Shown here one piece after another: positions 16,143-24,706 of a DNA stretch of 64,000 bases. The position numbers and the translations under genes were made by a program. The DNA comes from Hyphomicrobiales bacterium (GTDB taxonomy: Bacteria; Pseudomonadota; Alphaproteobacteria; Rhizobiales; Rhizobiaceae): contig UBJR01000007.1 in the NCBI GenBank assembly GCA_900465675.1, positions 1 to 64,000 on the forward strand, read 5' to 3'. How positions within the stretch are numbered: the stretch's first letter is position 1; each line of letters begins with the position of its first letter. Below the pieces are notes generated by a model. The model was not told the DNA's origin, did not search any database, and saw only the letters and a program-made list of their open reading frames with translations.

Positions 16143-17933
16143 ATGACACAGACCGTCGGCGATTTCGTCGTTTCCCGTCTTTACGCCTGGGGCGTCCGCC
16201 GCATGTTCGGCTATCCCGGCGATGGCATCAACGGAGTGTTCGGCGCGCTGAATCGTGCTGGCGACAAGATCGAGTTCATCCAGGCACGTCATGAGGAGAT
16301 GGCCGCGTTCATGGCGTCTGCTTACTCGAAATTTTCCGGCGAGCTCGGCGTCTGTATTGCGACCTCAGGCCCAGGGGCGGCACATCTCGTGACAGGCATG
16401 TACGATGCGAGAGCGGATCATCAGCCACTTCTGGCGATCGTCGGGCAGCAAGCCCGCGGCGCGCTTGGCGGGCATTATCAGCAGGAGGTCGATCTCGCAG
16501 CCCTGTTCAAGGATGTCGCCAGAGATTTCGTCCATCAGGCCTCTACGCCTGCGCAAGTCCGACATCTTGTCGATCGTGCGGTGCGGATCGCGCTGGCGAA
16601 CAGGACGGTGACGGCATTGATATTGCCCAACGACTTGCAGGAGATGGTCTACGAAGAACCGGCGCGGGCGCACGGAACCCTCCATTCCGGCTTCGGCTAT
16701 CGGGCACCGAAGACCGTCCCATATCAGGAGGACCTTCAGGCCGCGGCCGATATCCTCAATGCCGGCGAAAAGGTCGCGATCCTGGTGGGTGCCGGCGCAC
16801 TTGGCGCAACCGAGGAGGTCATCGCCATTGCCGATCGGCTTGGCGCCGGGGCTGCGAAGGCGTTACTCGGGAAAGCCGTTCTTTCCGACTCGCTTCCTTG
16901 GGTTACGGGTTCGATTGGCCTTCTGGGGACCGAGCCCTCCTGGGACCTGATGCGCGACTGCGACACGTTGTTGATGATCGGTTCCGGTTTTCCCTATGCG
17001 GAGTTTCTTCCAGAGGAAGGACAGGCGAAGGCTGTCCAGATCGATATCCAGCCGGGCATGCTGTCGCTTCGCTATCCCATGGACGTCAATCTCGTCGGCG
17101 ACGCCAAGGAAACGTTGAACGCATTGCTGCCCTTGCTCGAGCAAAAAGATGGCAAATGGCGCAAGCGCATAGAGAAGAACGTCGCCGCCTGGTGGAAGCT
17201 CCTTGAGGAACGCGCCCACGCCAAAGCCAATCCCGTCAATCCGCAATTGGTCGCTTGGGAACTGTCGTCACGCCTGCCTGACAATGTCATCTTGACCAGC
17301 GATTCCGGCTCCTGTGCGAACTGGTATGCGCGCGATATCAAGATAAGGCCCGGGATGATGGCGTCGCTTTCGGGCGGACTGGCATCGATGGGTGCCGCAT
17401 TTCCCTATGCTATTGCTGCCAAATACGCCCATCCGGACCGTCCTGTCATCGGTCTCGTCGGCGATGGCGCCATGCAGATGAATAACATGGCGGAGCTGAT
17501 CACCGTTTCAAAATACTGGCGTGACTGGGCCGACCACCGCTTCATCATCTGCGTTTTCAACAACGAGGATCTGAACCAGGTGACCTGGGAGCAGCGGGTG
17601 ATGGAGGGCGATCCGAAGTTCGAGGCCTCACAAGGCATTCCGAACGTGCCGTACCACCGGTTCGCCGAACTCATTGGCCTCAAAGGCCTGTTTGTCGATC
17701 GCCCGGAGAACCTGGGGCCGGCCTGGGACGAGGCGCTTGCGTCGGATCGCCCTGTTCTCCTTGAGGTCAGAACCGACCCTGAAGTCCCGCCGATGCCGCC
17801 GCATCTGACGTTTGAGCAGGTCAAGAACCTGACCTCGACGCTAGTAAAAGGTGATCCCAATGAGGGAGGCGTTATCCGCGGTACCGTGCGGCAGGTATTG
17901 AGCTCAGTGCTTCCCGGAAAGAGCGACGGGTAG
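16143..17933 (+). CDS. Thiamine pyrophosphate-dependent enzyme, pyruvate oxidase/PoxB-like
   Basis: 596 residues with the three-domain ThDP fold. The PYR domain carries catalytic Glu51 in ARHEEMAAF, a central domain follows (LVGAGALGATEEVI), and the PP domain has the ThDP/Mg motif GDGAMQMNN near residue 440 closing at FNNEDL. The sequence is closest in style to PoxB-like pyruvate oxidases and uncharacterised acetolactate synthase-like proteins, so the substrate is probably pyruvate or another 2-oxo acid. There is no obvious C-terminal lipid-binding helix of E. coli PoxB type. PoxB is a stress-phase enzyme in enterobacteria, and this gene has an EcfG-like promoter. Confidence 0.88.
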   Translation: MTQTVGDFVVSRLYAWGVRRMFGYPGDGINGVFGALNRAGDKIEFIQARHEEMAAFMASAYSKFSGELGVCIATSGPGAAHLVTGMYDARADHQPLLAIVGQQARGALGGHYQQEVDLAALFKDVARDFVHQASTPAQVRHLVDRAVRIALANRTVTALILPNDLQEMVYEEPARAHGTLHSGFGYRAPKTVPYQEDLQAAADILNAGEKVAILVGAGALGATEEVIAIADRLGAGAAKALLGKAVLSDSLPWVTGSIGLLGTEPSWDLMRDCDTLLMIGSGFPYAEFLPEEGQAKAVQIDIQPGMLSLRYPMDVNLVGDAKETLNALLPLLEQKDGKWRKRIEKNVAAWWKLLEERAHAKANPVNPQLVAWELSSRLPDNVILTSDSGSCANWYARDIKIRPGMMASLSGGLASMGAAFPYAIAAKYAHPDRPVIGLVGDGAMQMNNMAELITVSKYWRDWADHRFIICVFNNEDLNQVTWEQRVMEGDPKFEASQGIPNVPYHRFAELIGLKGLFVDRPENLGPAWDEALASDRPVLLEVRTDPEVPPMPPHLTFEQVKNLTSTLVKGDPNEGGVIRGTVRQVLSSVLPGKSDG

Positions 17934-18050
17934 TGTCTGTGGACCTATTAAATCACCCTTCAGAACAAGGTCGCAAGCAAATCGGTCAGACAAGAGGAAG
18001 ACGCCCTGGCAAGGGCATCAGACGTCTCGGTCGATGGATCTATGCAGAGG

Positions 18051-18407
18051 CTATTCCGTTTGTAGCGCTCGGCTAACGGCCGCAATGACCTGGTCGGGCG
18101 ACGCCGGTTTTCCGAGCATTTCGTCCTTGCCGAAGGCCGGCTCGTTTTCGATCAGCGAATCCGGTTCTCCGGAGTAGACGACAAAGGGAACGCCAAGATC
18201 TGAAAGGCGTCGAACGACGGTGGTGCAGATCCCGTCCGACAGTCGCGGGTCGATGATCGCGGCGGCTGGTGTGTGGGCGTCCAACCAGGCCGAGGCGTCC
18301 TTGCACGTCGAAAGTGTCACATGGTCCTGATGGCCGCTTTCAACCAGCGTCTCCTCAAGGTCCAGCGCGATAAACGGTTCGTCTTCGAGGATGAGGATCG
18401 TGGACAT
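18051..18407 (-). CDS. Single-domain response regulator
   Basis: 118 residues forming one receiver domain and nothing else. The acidic pocket is in LILEDEP, the phospho-acceptor is Asp53 in IIDPRLSDG, and the conserved Lys lies in EMLGKPASPDQ. It has no output domain, so it acts as a phosphate sink or a connector between kinases, as single-domain receivers do in the alphaproteobacterial stress network. It is divergent from the receiver gene at 18524. Confidence 0.88.
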   Translation of the reverse strand: MSTILILEDEPFIALDLEETLVESGHQDHVTLSTCKDASAWLDAHTPAAAIIDPRLSDGICTTVVRRLSDLGVPFVVYSGEPDSLIENEPAFGKDEMLGKPASPDQVIAAVSRALQTE

Positions 18408-18467
18408 ATGAATCTCCTGCCACCGCCGTACGCACGTATGAGGCCGGGGCTGTACAAAGTGGGCTCC

Positions 18468-18492
18468 GGAACTTGTGCCGCCGACGGGAATT
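18468..18492 (+). promoter_or_regulatory. EcfG/RpoE2-like promoter
   Basis: GGAAC (18468-18472), an 18-base spacer, TT (18491-18492), 31 bases before the receiver gene at 18524. Confidence 0.5.
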
Positions 18493-18523
18493 TTGCCGTA
18501 GAACTGTAAAATTAGGAAGTAGC

Positions 18524-18877
18524 ATGACGCCGAAAGTCTTGGTCGTCAAAGACGAACCCCTCTTGCTCCTGGCCGCCGTGGATCTGGTCGAAGAAGCCGG
18601 GTTCGAGGCGCTTGAGGCAATGAACACCGCGGATGCGGTGCGGATCCTGAAGACTGTGCCAGAAGTCTTTATCCGGTTCACCGATATCGACCTGCCGGGC
18701 TGGATGGACGGCCTGAAACTCGCCGTCTCCGTCCGCGACCGCTGGCCAATGGAGATCATCGTGGTCTCCGGCATGAAAATGCCGCGCCCAGACGAACTGC
18801 CGTCGCGAGGCGTATTTTTCGCCAAACCCTGTGACTCCATTGCTGTCACAAAAACGCTTGTGGCGATGGCTGCGTAG
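18524..18877 (+). CDS. Single-domain response regulator with altered acidic pocket
   Basis: 117 residues from the ATG at 18524, behind TTAGGAAG. One receiver domain: the phospho-acceptor is Asp54 in FTDIDLPG and the Lys is in FFAKPCDS. The N-terminal strand reads VLVVKDEP where receivers normally have an acidic pair such as EDEP, so one of the Mg-binding acids is Lys9. The GWMDGLKLA segment is typical of rhizobial receivers of this kind. The isochorismatase-like gene follows 10 bases later, so they are probably co-transcribed. Confidence 0.82.
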   Translation: MTPKVLVVKDEPLLLLAAVDLVEEAGFEALEAMNTADAVRILKTVPEVFIRFTDIDLPGWMDGLKLAVSVRDRWPMEIIVVSGMKMPRPDELPSRGVFFAKPCDSIAVTKTLVAMAA

Positions 18878-18887
18878 GGAGACCAGA

Positions 18888-19463
18888 ATGAGAGGGCCCT
18901 GGATCCATCTCTGCATCGACATGCAACGGATCTTTGCAGAGGAAACGCCCTGGCACGTGCCGTGGATGAAGGAAGTTTGTCCGCAAGTCGAGGAACTTGC
19001 AGGGCGCTTCCCGGAGCGCACCATCTTCACCCGGTTCATTACCCCCTCGCGCTCCAGTGACATGCCCGGCATGTGGCGGGACTATTATGAAAAGTGGTCA
19101 CAAATGACGCGTGAGCGTCTAGACCCCCAGATGCTCGATCTTCTGCCCATCCTGAAACGACTGGTCCCTCCCGCGCGCGTTTTTGACAAGATGACCTATT
19201 CGCCGTGGATGGGCGGCACGCTTCATGGGATACTTTCGGCCGAGGGTGTCGGAACCGTGGTTTTGACCGGCGGCGAGACTGACGTCTGCGTTCTATCGGC
19301 GGCACTCGGAGCAATTGACCTCGGTTACCGCGTTATTGTTCTTCGTGACGCCGTCTGTTCGGGCGCCGACGAGACCCATGATGCGTCGCTCGAACTGCTG
19401 GGCGACCGTTTTTCGGTGCAGCTCGAACTCCTCATGACAGAGGAATTTTTGCAATCTGTCTAA
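18888..19463 (+). CDS. Isochorismatase-family cysteine hydrolase
   Basis: 191 residues from the ATG at 18888 (GGGAG upstream). The catalytic triad of the cysteine hydrolase family is visible: Asp11 in LCIDMQRIF, Lys in VFDKMTYS and Cys in GGETDVCVLSAALGA. Relatives hydrolyse amides such as nicotinamide, N-carbamoyl compounds or isochorismate; the substrate here is unknown. It lies 10 bases behind a response regulator and is likely part of that transcript. Confidence 0.87.
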   Translation: MRGPWIHLCIDMQRIFAEETPWHVPWMKEVCPQVEELAGRFPERTIFTRFITPSRSSDMPGMWRDYYEKWSQMTRERLDPQMLDLLPILKRLVPPARVFDKMTYSPWMGGTLHGILSAEGVGTVVLTGGETDVCVLSAALGAIDLGYRVIVLRDAVCSGADETHDASLELLGDRFSVQLELLMTEEFLQSV

Positions 19464-19533
19464 CCCGAATTCGCGTCGAATTCATGTGGTTCACGCTGCT
19501 CGGCGCCGATCATCGATTGTGTTGGCTATCGCT

Positions 19534-19632
19534 TCAACGGATCATTTCGTCAGTTTTGGCCTGGAGCGCCCTCAGGTTTCGGTTTTGAGAATGCTCCATC
19601 AGGAGCAAGAGGAGCAAAACGACAAGGGTCAG
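19534..19632 (-). pseudogene. C-terminal remnant, low-affinity iron permease-like
   Basis: A short minus-strand frame ends with a hydrophobic segment (LTLVVLLLLLLMEHSQNR) and then ALQAKTDEMIR before a stop. This resembles the last transmembrane helix and the QNRD..ALQ.KLDE.I ending of the low-affinity iron/FtsH-interacting permease family. The upstream part of that protein is absent and the frame does not start sensibly. The rest of the gap 19464-19910 holds only the promoter of the following gene. Moderate to low certainty because the match is short. Confidence 0.4.
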
Positions 19633-19847
19633 AGCATGTTGTGAGAAGAAACCATTTCTGCCGAAAATCAAGCCCGACACCGACCGCGCACCAACCCGCC
19701 GCCGACAGAACAGCTGCCGCGACATCATGACGATGTCGCGCGAGTGCAACGGCAATCTCTGGATCCGAAGAAATCGTGATCGTCCGGCCATGGCGGAGAA
19801 ATGCGCAGCCTGCCTCCAGGTTCTGCTCTCTTACAACCATGCGAAAG

Positions 19848-19872
19848 GGAACAACTTCTCGAAGTCGTGGTT
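19848..19872 (+). promoter_or_regulatory. EcfG/RpoE2-like promoter of the alcohol dehydrogenase
   Basis: GGAAC (19848-19852), a 16-base spacer, GGTT (19869-19872), 39 bases before the ATG at 19911. Confidence 0.6.
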
Positions 19873-19910
19873 TCCGTCGCAGCACGGCATGACGGCCGCG
19901 GGAGGAAGAT

Positions 19911-21080
19911 ATGAAAGCATTAACCTGGCACGGCAAGCACGACATTCGATGCGAAAGCGTTCCTGACCCGCAGATTGAAGAAGGCCGCGACGCGATCATC
20001 AAGGTCACCGCCTGTGCAATCTGTGGCTCCGACCTCCATCTGTATAATGGGATCATGCCCGATATGCATAGTGGCGACATCATGGGACACGAAACCATGG
20101 GCGAGGTTGTCGAGGTCGGCAAGGACAACAAGAAGCTCAAGGTCGGCGACCGCGTCGTCGTTCCCTTCACCATCTCCTGCGGCGAATGCTTCTTCTGCAA
20201 ACGCGGATTTTTTTCTGGCTGCGAACGAAGCAATCCCGATCCATCGAAAGCGAAGAAGCTTTGGGGAAGCTCACCTGCGGGGCTATTCGGCTACACGCAT
20301 CTGCTCGGCGGCTATAGCGGGGGGCAGGCAGAATATCTGCGCGTGCCCTATGCCGATGTCGGTCCGATCAAAGTGCCCGAGGGACTGACAGACGAGCAGG
20401 TCCTTTTCCTGTCCGACATCTTCCCGACCGGCTACATGGCGGCCGATTTCTGCAACATCCAGCCGGGTGATACGATCGCCATCTGGGGCTGCGGTCCCGT
20501 CGGTCAGATGGCGATCAAGTCCGCGTTCATTCTCGGCGCCGAGCGGGTCATCGCCATCGATACAGTGCCGGAAAGATTGGCGCTTGCCGAAAGATCCGCA
20601 GCCATCACGCTCGACTACATGGACAAGGATATTTATGACCGGATCATGGAGCTGACCAACGGCCGCGGCGCGGATGCCTGCATCGACGCTGTCGGAACGG
20701 AGTCAGACCCATCCGCCAGTTGGGACGCGCGTCTCGATCGCATCAAGGTCGCGACCTTTATGGGCACCGATCGTCCGCATGTGCTGCGTCAGGCGATCCA
20801 TTGCTGCCGCAACTTCGGGACTGTCTCGATCGTCGGCGTTTACGGCGGCTTCCTCGACAAGATTCCCATGGGTTCGGCGATCAACCGCGGCCTTACCTTC
20901 AAGATGGCCCAGACGCCGGTGCAGCACTACCTGCCGATCCTGATGGACCGCATCCAGAATGGCGAGATCGATCCATCGTTCATCATCACCCACACGGGAA
21001 GCCTGGAAGATGGACCGGATCTTTACAAGACGTTTCTTGAGAAAAAGGACGGCTGCATCAAGGTCGTTCTGAAACCCTGA
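19911..21080 (+). CDS. Zinc-dependent alcohol dehydrogenase (formaldehyde dehydrogenase-like)
   Basis: 389 residues of the zinc medium-chain dehydrogenase family. The catalytic zinc site includes Cys38 in CAICGSD and His60-Glu61 in GHETMG. The structural zinc loop is [15 protein letters not shown]. The NAD-binding motif is [12 protein letters not shown]. The insert [25 protein letters not shown] is typical of the subgroup annotated as glutathione-dependent formaldehyde dehydrogenase-like; the substrate is not proved. The start follows a GGAGGAAGAT element and an EcfG-like promoter. An SDR gene follows 17 bases later, probably in one operon. Confidence 0.92.
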   Translation: MKALTWHGKHDIRCESVPDPQIEEGRDAIIKVTACAICGSDLHLYNGIMPDMHSGDIMGHETMGEVVEVGKDNKKLKVGDRVVVPFTISCGECFFCKRGFFSGCERSNPDPSKAKKLWGSSPAGLFGYTHLLGGYSGGQAEYLRVPYADVGPIKVPEGLTDEQVLFLSDIFPTGYMAADFCNIQPGDTIAIWGCGPVGQMAIKSAFILGAERVIAIDTVPERLALAERSAAITLDYMDKDIYDRIMELTNGRGADACIDAVGTESDPSASWDARLDRIKVATFMGTDRPHVLRQAIHCCRNFGTVSIVGVYGGFLDKIPMGSAINRGLTFKMAQTPVQHYLPILMDRIQNGEIDPSFIITHTGSLEDGPDLYKTFLEKKDGCIKVVLKP

Positions 21081-21097
21081 GGAAGAGGAGCATGATC

Positions 21098-21898
21098 ATG
21101 GGAAGCGCACAACAGAAAACCGGCCTCGCCGTCGTCACCGGCGCCTCGAGTGGTATCGGTTTTGAACTCGCAAAGATTGCTGCATCGAAGGGTTACGATC
21201 TGATCATTGCTGCCGACGAGGAGGAGATCAATGACGCGGCCGCCGAACTCCGCCGGATGGGAGCAAACGTCGATGCTGTCGTCACGGACCTCTCGACTGT
21301 CGAAGGCGTCGATCGGCTTGCCGAAAGCATCGAGGCCGACGGCCGCTCTGTCGATCTGCTGCTGGCAAATGCCGGGCGCGGGCTGGGCAAGGGCTTCCTC
21401 GACCAGGACTTCGCAGAGGCTCGCAAGGTCATCGATACGAACGTCGTCGGTACGGTCTATCTGATCCAGCAGATCGGCAACCAGATGCGGGCAAGGGGCG
21501 CGGGTAAAATCCTCATCACCGGATCGATCGCCGGGTTCATTCCGGGCAGTTATCAAGCCGTCTATAACGGCAGCAAGGCTTTCCTCAACAGCTTCTCGTT
21601 TGCCCTTCGCAACGAGCTTCAGGATACCGGCGTGACCGTCTCGTGCCTGATGCCGGGCCCGACGGACACGCGCTTCTTCGAGCGCGCCAACATGCTGGAT
21701 ACCGACGTCGGCCAGGCCGAGAAGGACGATCCGGCCGACGTTGCCAAGGTCGGATTCGATGCCATGATGGATGGGGAGGGCGATGTGGTCGCCGGTTGGA
21801 AGAACAAATTCCAGGCGGCGATGGCCAACGTCACGCCGGCGTCAGTTCTGGCGGCTCAGCATGCGAAGATGGCGGCGCCGGGAACGGCAAAGAACTGA
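21098..21898 (+). CDS. Short-chain dehydrogenase/reductase
   Basis: 266 residues with the classical SDR fold: cofactor motif TGASSGIG near residue 14, NAG motif LLANAGRG, and the catalytic Ser and Tyr-Lys in ITGSIAG and YNGSK. I chose the ATG at 21098 because the GAGGAG element at about 21085-21090 is correctly spaced for it; the ATG at 21092 is too close. It lies right behind the zinc alcohol dehydrogenase, so they probably work in the same stress-time redox route. The substrate is unknown. Confidence 0.9.
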   Translation: MGSAQQKTGLAVVTGASSGIGFELAKIAASKGYDLIIAADEEEINDAAAELRRMGANVDAVVTDLSTVEGVDRLAESIEADGRSVDLLLANAGRGLGKGFLDQDFAEARKVIDTNVVGTVYLIQQIGNQMRARGAGKILITGSIAGFIPGSYQAVYNGSKAFLNSFSFALRNELQDTGVTVSCLMPGPTDTRFFERANMLDTDVGQAEKDDPADVAKVGFDAMMDGEGDVVAGWKNKFQAAMANVTPASVLAAQHAKMAAPGTAKN

Positions 21899-22161
21899 GC
21901 AGACACCACTGCTCGGCTTCGGGAGGTCTGGTGCTATTGAGGGCCCCACCTGAGTGAGGCTCTCCTCTGCTTTCGCTAGTACTACATTCCTCGGAAGATT
22001 GTAATCGCCATTGCGAATCCCCATATGCGGGACTTACTGAGCAAACCCTAGGGTTTGACTGCAGAGTTTGCCTGCGGCAGCAAACGCTTACCCTCCATGT
22101 TTTGTGACGGGCGAATCCCAATCAAATTGATGCCAGCCGACTGGCCGGCAAAGGAAACCCA

Positions 22162-22314
22162 TTGAAAAAAATAAACATCGCTTCCGCGCCCGCGGCGGCG
22201 AAGCCGCGCGAGCGCGATGAGGCCGTTACTCGGCCGACTAAGAATAGGAAAATCTCTCCCTGTCTCCTCACCCGTCGTGAACTGCAGGAGCTGATCGCTG
22301 AGCAGCTCGGCTGA
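22162..22314 (+). CDS. Small basic ORF upstream of rpsU
   Basis: A 50-residue frame starting at TTG 22162 with AAGGAAA 6 bases upstream: basic N-terminal half (KPRERDEAVTRPTKNRKIS) and a helical end (LLTRRELQELIAEQLG). It ends 33 bases before the rpsU start. Composition and ribosome-binding site favour translation, but it has no known family and the TTG start leaves doubt. The preceding 260 bases (21899-22161) hold nothing else I recognise. Confidence 0.4.
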   Translation: MKKINIASAPAAAKPRERDEAVTRPTKNRKISPCLLTRRELQELIAEQLG

Positions 22315-22347
22315 CGGGGGAAGACTGGATCAAAAAAGGAGAATTCG

Positions 22348-22584
22348 ATGCAAGTGCTCGTCAGAGACAACAATGTCGACCAAGCCCTCAGGGTGCTGAA
22401 GAAGAAAATGCAACGCGAAGGGCTGTTCCGAGAAATGAAGGAACGGCGCGCTTACGAAAAGCCGTCTGAGCGCCGCGTTCGCGAAAAGGCGCAGGCAATC
22501 AGCCGCCACCGAAAGGCCGCACGTAAGAAGATGCAGCGTGAAGGCCTCATCGCCACACCAAAGCGGAAAGCATCCGTGCGTTAG
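22348..22584 (+). CDS. rpsU: 30S ribosomal protein S21
   Basis: 78 residues, strongly basic, beginning [20 protein letters not shown] and continuing [20 protein letters not shown], the S21 signature. The second half ([20 protein letters not shown]) is the basic extension of alphaproteobacterial S21. A strong AAAGGAG element precedes the ATG. It binds the 30S platform and helps initiation. Rhizobia often carry more than one S21 gene; this copy lies away from other ribosomal genes and near stress genes, so it may be an additional paralogue. Confidence 0.95.
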   Translation: MQVLVRDNNVDQALRVLKKKMQREGLFREMKERRAYEKPSERRVREKAQAISRHRKAARKKMQREGLIATPKRKASVR

Positions 22585-22638
22585 TACTTTAGAAATCGCT
22601 CCGCCATGGGCGGAGCGGCATTCCGTGAAGGGTAAAAG

Positions 22639-22833
22639 ATGGAAGAGCTCACCAGCATAACAATTTCCGAAGAGCGTCTGGAGGATTGTCGTGACGTCAT
22701 CGAACCTGAATTGCAGGATTTGATCCGGGATGCGCTGCGGGCGGGTTTCTCGCGCGAAGAAATCCTGATTGCCGTCAGCGAACTGGTCGCCGAGGACTTT
22801 GCGACCGTGATGAAAACGCCGAGCGTCCATTGA
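22639..22833 (+). CDS. Small acidic hypothetical protein
   Basis: 64 residues, acidic and helical (ITISEERLEDCRDVIEPELQ, then LIRDALRAGFSREEILIAVS). The ATG at 22639 is 6 bases behind a weak GGGTAAA element. It lies between rpsU and the AlkB-like gene with short gaps, so it is probably in the same transcript. The family is not recognised. Confidence 0.6.
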   Translation: MEELTSITISEERLEDCRDVIEPELQDLIRDALRAGFSREEILIAVSELVAEDFATVMKTPSVH

Positions 22834-22859
22834 GACGACAGGCAGCTTGAGAACCAGAT

Positions 22860-23444
22860 ATGTGCGAGATGGAACAGCGTGACCTCTTCGGCGCGATCGA
22901 GCCGGCATTTCCGGACGGTTTTCGCTATGCACCCGATGTCATCCCCGACGATCTGCAGCAGGCCCTTCTCGAAAAGATGCCCGGGCTGCCGTTTAAAGCT
23001 TTCGATTTCCACGGTTTCGAGGGCAAACGCAGGACAGTTTCATATGGCTGGAAATACGACTTCGATACGGAGCGTGTCCGAAAAGGCGAAGACATCCCGC
23101 CGTTTCTTTTTCCCGTCCGCGCGATGGCAGGCAGTTTCGCTGGAATCGACCCCAACCGGTTGGAACAGGCCTTGGTGACCGAATATGGTCCCGGCGCTCC
23201 GATCGGTTGGCACAAAGACAAATTCGTCTTCGGTCGCGTGGTCGGTATTTCGCTTCTCTCACCCTGCACGTTCAGACTAAGGCGGCGCCAGGGCGGCAAG
23301 TGGCAGCGCAGCTCGGTCATAGTCGAACCAGGATCGGCCTATGTGATGGCCGGCGAGGCCAGGACCCTTTGGGAGCATTCTATCCCGCCGGTCGATCAGC
23401 TTCGTTATTCGATCACCTTCCGCGAACTAAACAGCGCGGCATGA
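22860..23444 (+). CDS. AlkB-like 2-oxoglutarate/Fe(II) dioxygenase
   Basis: 194 residues of the AlkB family. The iron facial triad is His118-x-Asp120 (GWHKDK) and His173 (WEHSIP); the 2-oxoglutarate-binding arginines are in LRYSITFRE (Arg182, Arg188). The N-terminal nucleotide-recognition lid contains VSYGWKYDFDT. The length is close to short AlkB homologues. It oxidatively removes methyl groups from nucleic-acid bases or proteins; which substrate is not visible. Together with UdgX at 14307 it gives this stress block two candidate base-damage enzymes. Confidence 0.9.
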   Translation: MCEMEQRDLFGAIEPAFPDGFRYAPDVIPDDLQQALLEKMPGLPFKAFDFHGFEGKRRTVSYGWKYDFDTERVRKGEDIPPFLFPVRAMAGSFAGIDPNRLEQALVTEYGPGAPIGWHKDKFVFGRVVGISLLSPCTFRLRRRQGGKWQRSSVIVEPGSAYVMAGEARTLWEHSIPPVDQLRYSITFRELNSAA

Positions 23445-23568
23445 GGTCGGCGTGCAGCGGGCATATTACGGCGTCGACTATTCCCAAGCCGGATCGCCAT
23501 TCATCTGCACAGTGAAACCTTTACCCGACAAAGATGTTACCTGCTCACCGAGACAATGAGGTAAGCAG

Positions 23569-24591
23569 TTGGCAGTATCAGAGACCCCGGTCCACGGTGA
23601 TCAGCCGACCGTCGCATCCCCTACGGGCCAGCGGGATCACAAGGAGCTTAGCGCGGCAGCGTTCGAGCGCACCAGGATGCCGATGGTCGTTGCCGACGCA
23701 AGACAACCCGAATATCCGATCGTTCTCGCCAACCAGGCATTCCTCGATCTGACAGGTTATGCAGCGGACGAGATCGTCGGTCGTAACTGCAGGTTCCTGC
23801 AAGGGACGGGGACCTCGCCTGCTGCAGTGGCCGAAGTCCGTTACGCGTTGACGGCCGGCAAGGGCGTGGATGTAGAGCTTCTGAATTACAAGAAGGACGG
23901 GTCTTCGTTTTGGAACCAGCTCCACGTTAGCCCTATCCTCGACGACGACGGAGAAGTCGCTTATTTCTTCGCGTCTCAGATCGACGTGACGAAGTACCGA
24001 AAAGTCCAGGCGCTGGAAGCCTCTGAACATCGGCTGCTGATGGAAGTCGACCATCGAGCCAAAAATGTTCTCGCGATCGTCGACAGTATCGTGCGGCTCA
24101 GCAACGCTGATAATCCTGCGGCATACGCCTCCGCCGTACAGGAGCGTGTTCAATCGCTGGCGCGGGCGCACGCGATCCTGTCCGAGAACTCCTGGAAGGC
24201 GATCGACATACGAAATGTCATCGAGGCGCAGATCTCACGCTATCCAGGCAGCCACATCACAATGACTGGACCAGGGTATCTCGTTGTTCCCGAAGCCGTC
24301 CAGCCGCTTTCGCTGGTCATCCACGAGCTCGCGGTCAACGCCGTAACCCATGGAGCTCTGTCACGGCACGGTCACGGACGTCTCGCGATAGCGTGGGAGC
24401 CAAGCCCGGAGGACGGTCGCCTCATCTTGATATGGACCGAAAGTGGGGGTGCTCCCAGGCCGCAGGAGCTAATCAAAGGCTTCGGAACCATTATCGTTGG
24501 AGCGCTCATCGAAAAACAACTCCGAGGCTCCATTACCCGCGATTGGCGAGACGACAGCCTGGCGGTCACGCTCGAAATACGGCCCAGCTAG
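23569..24591 (+). CDS. Blue-light LOV-HWE sensor histidine kinase
   Basis: 340 residues. A LOV domain (about residues 30-145) carries the photoactive Cys74 in GRNCRFLQG and the flavin-contact LNYKKDGSSFWNQLHVSP. A short linker leads to an HWE kinase: His162 in MEVDHRAKNVLA, the N-box HELAVNAVTHGA and a G-rich region GFGTIIVGALIEKQLRGS. The start is a TTG at 23569 behind GAGG; no ATG gives a full LOV domain. It is predicted to be a soluble photoreceptor kinase. HWE/LOV kinases feed the EcfG stress pathway in related bacteria, and two single-domain receivers lie 5 kb upstream; the pairing is inference. Confidence 0.92.
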   Translation: MAVSETPVHGDQPTVASPTGQRDHKELSAAAFERTRMPMVVADARQPEYPIVLANQAFLDLTGYAADEIVGRNCRFLQGTGTSPAAVAEVRYALTAGKGVDVELLNYKKDGSSFWNQLHVSPILDDDGEVAYFFASQIDVTKYRKVQALEASEHRLLMEVDHRAKNVLAIVDSIVRLSNADNPAAYASAVQERVQSLARAHAILSENSWKAIDIRNVIEAQISRYPGSHITMTGPGYLVVPEAVQPLSLVIHELAVNAVTHGALSRHGHGRLAIAWEPSPEDGRLILIWTESGGAPRPQELIKGFGTIIVGALIEKQLRGSITRDWRDDSLAVTLEIRPS

Positions 24592-24706
24592 GTATCGACC
24601 ATGGGTACCGGCTCATCAAGCGCGCTGCCGAGGCGTTTTTCAGCATTAGAACGGTGATCTGAGAGGTGAAAGCGCGTGGAAATTGCTCCCACGCACTGTT
24701 TCAATG

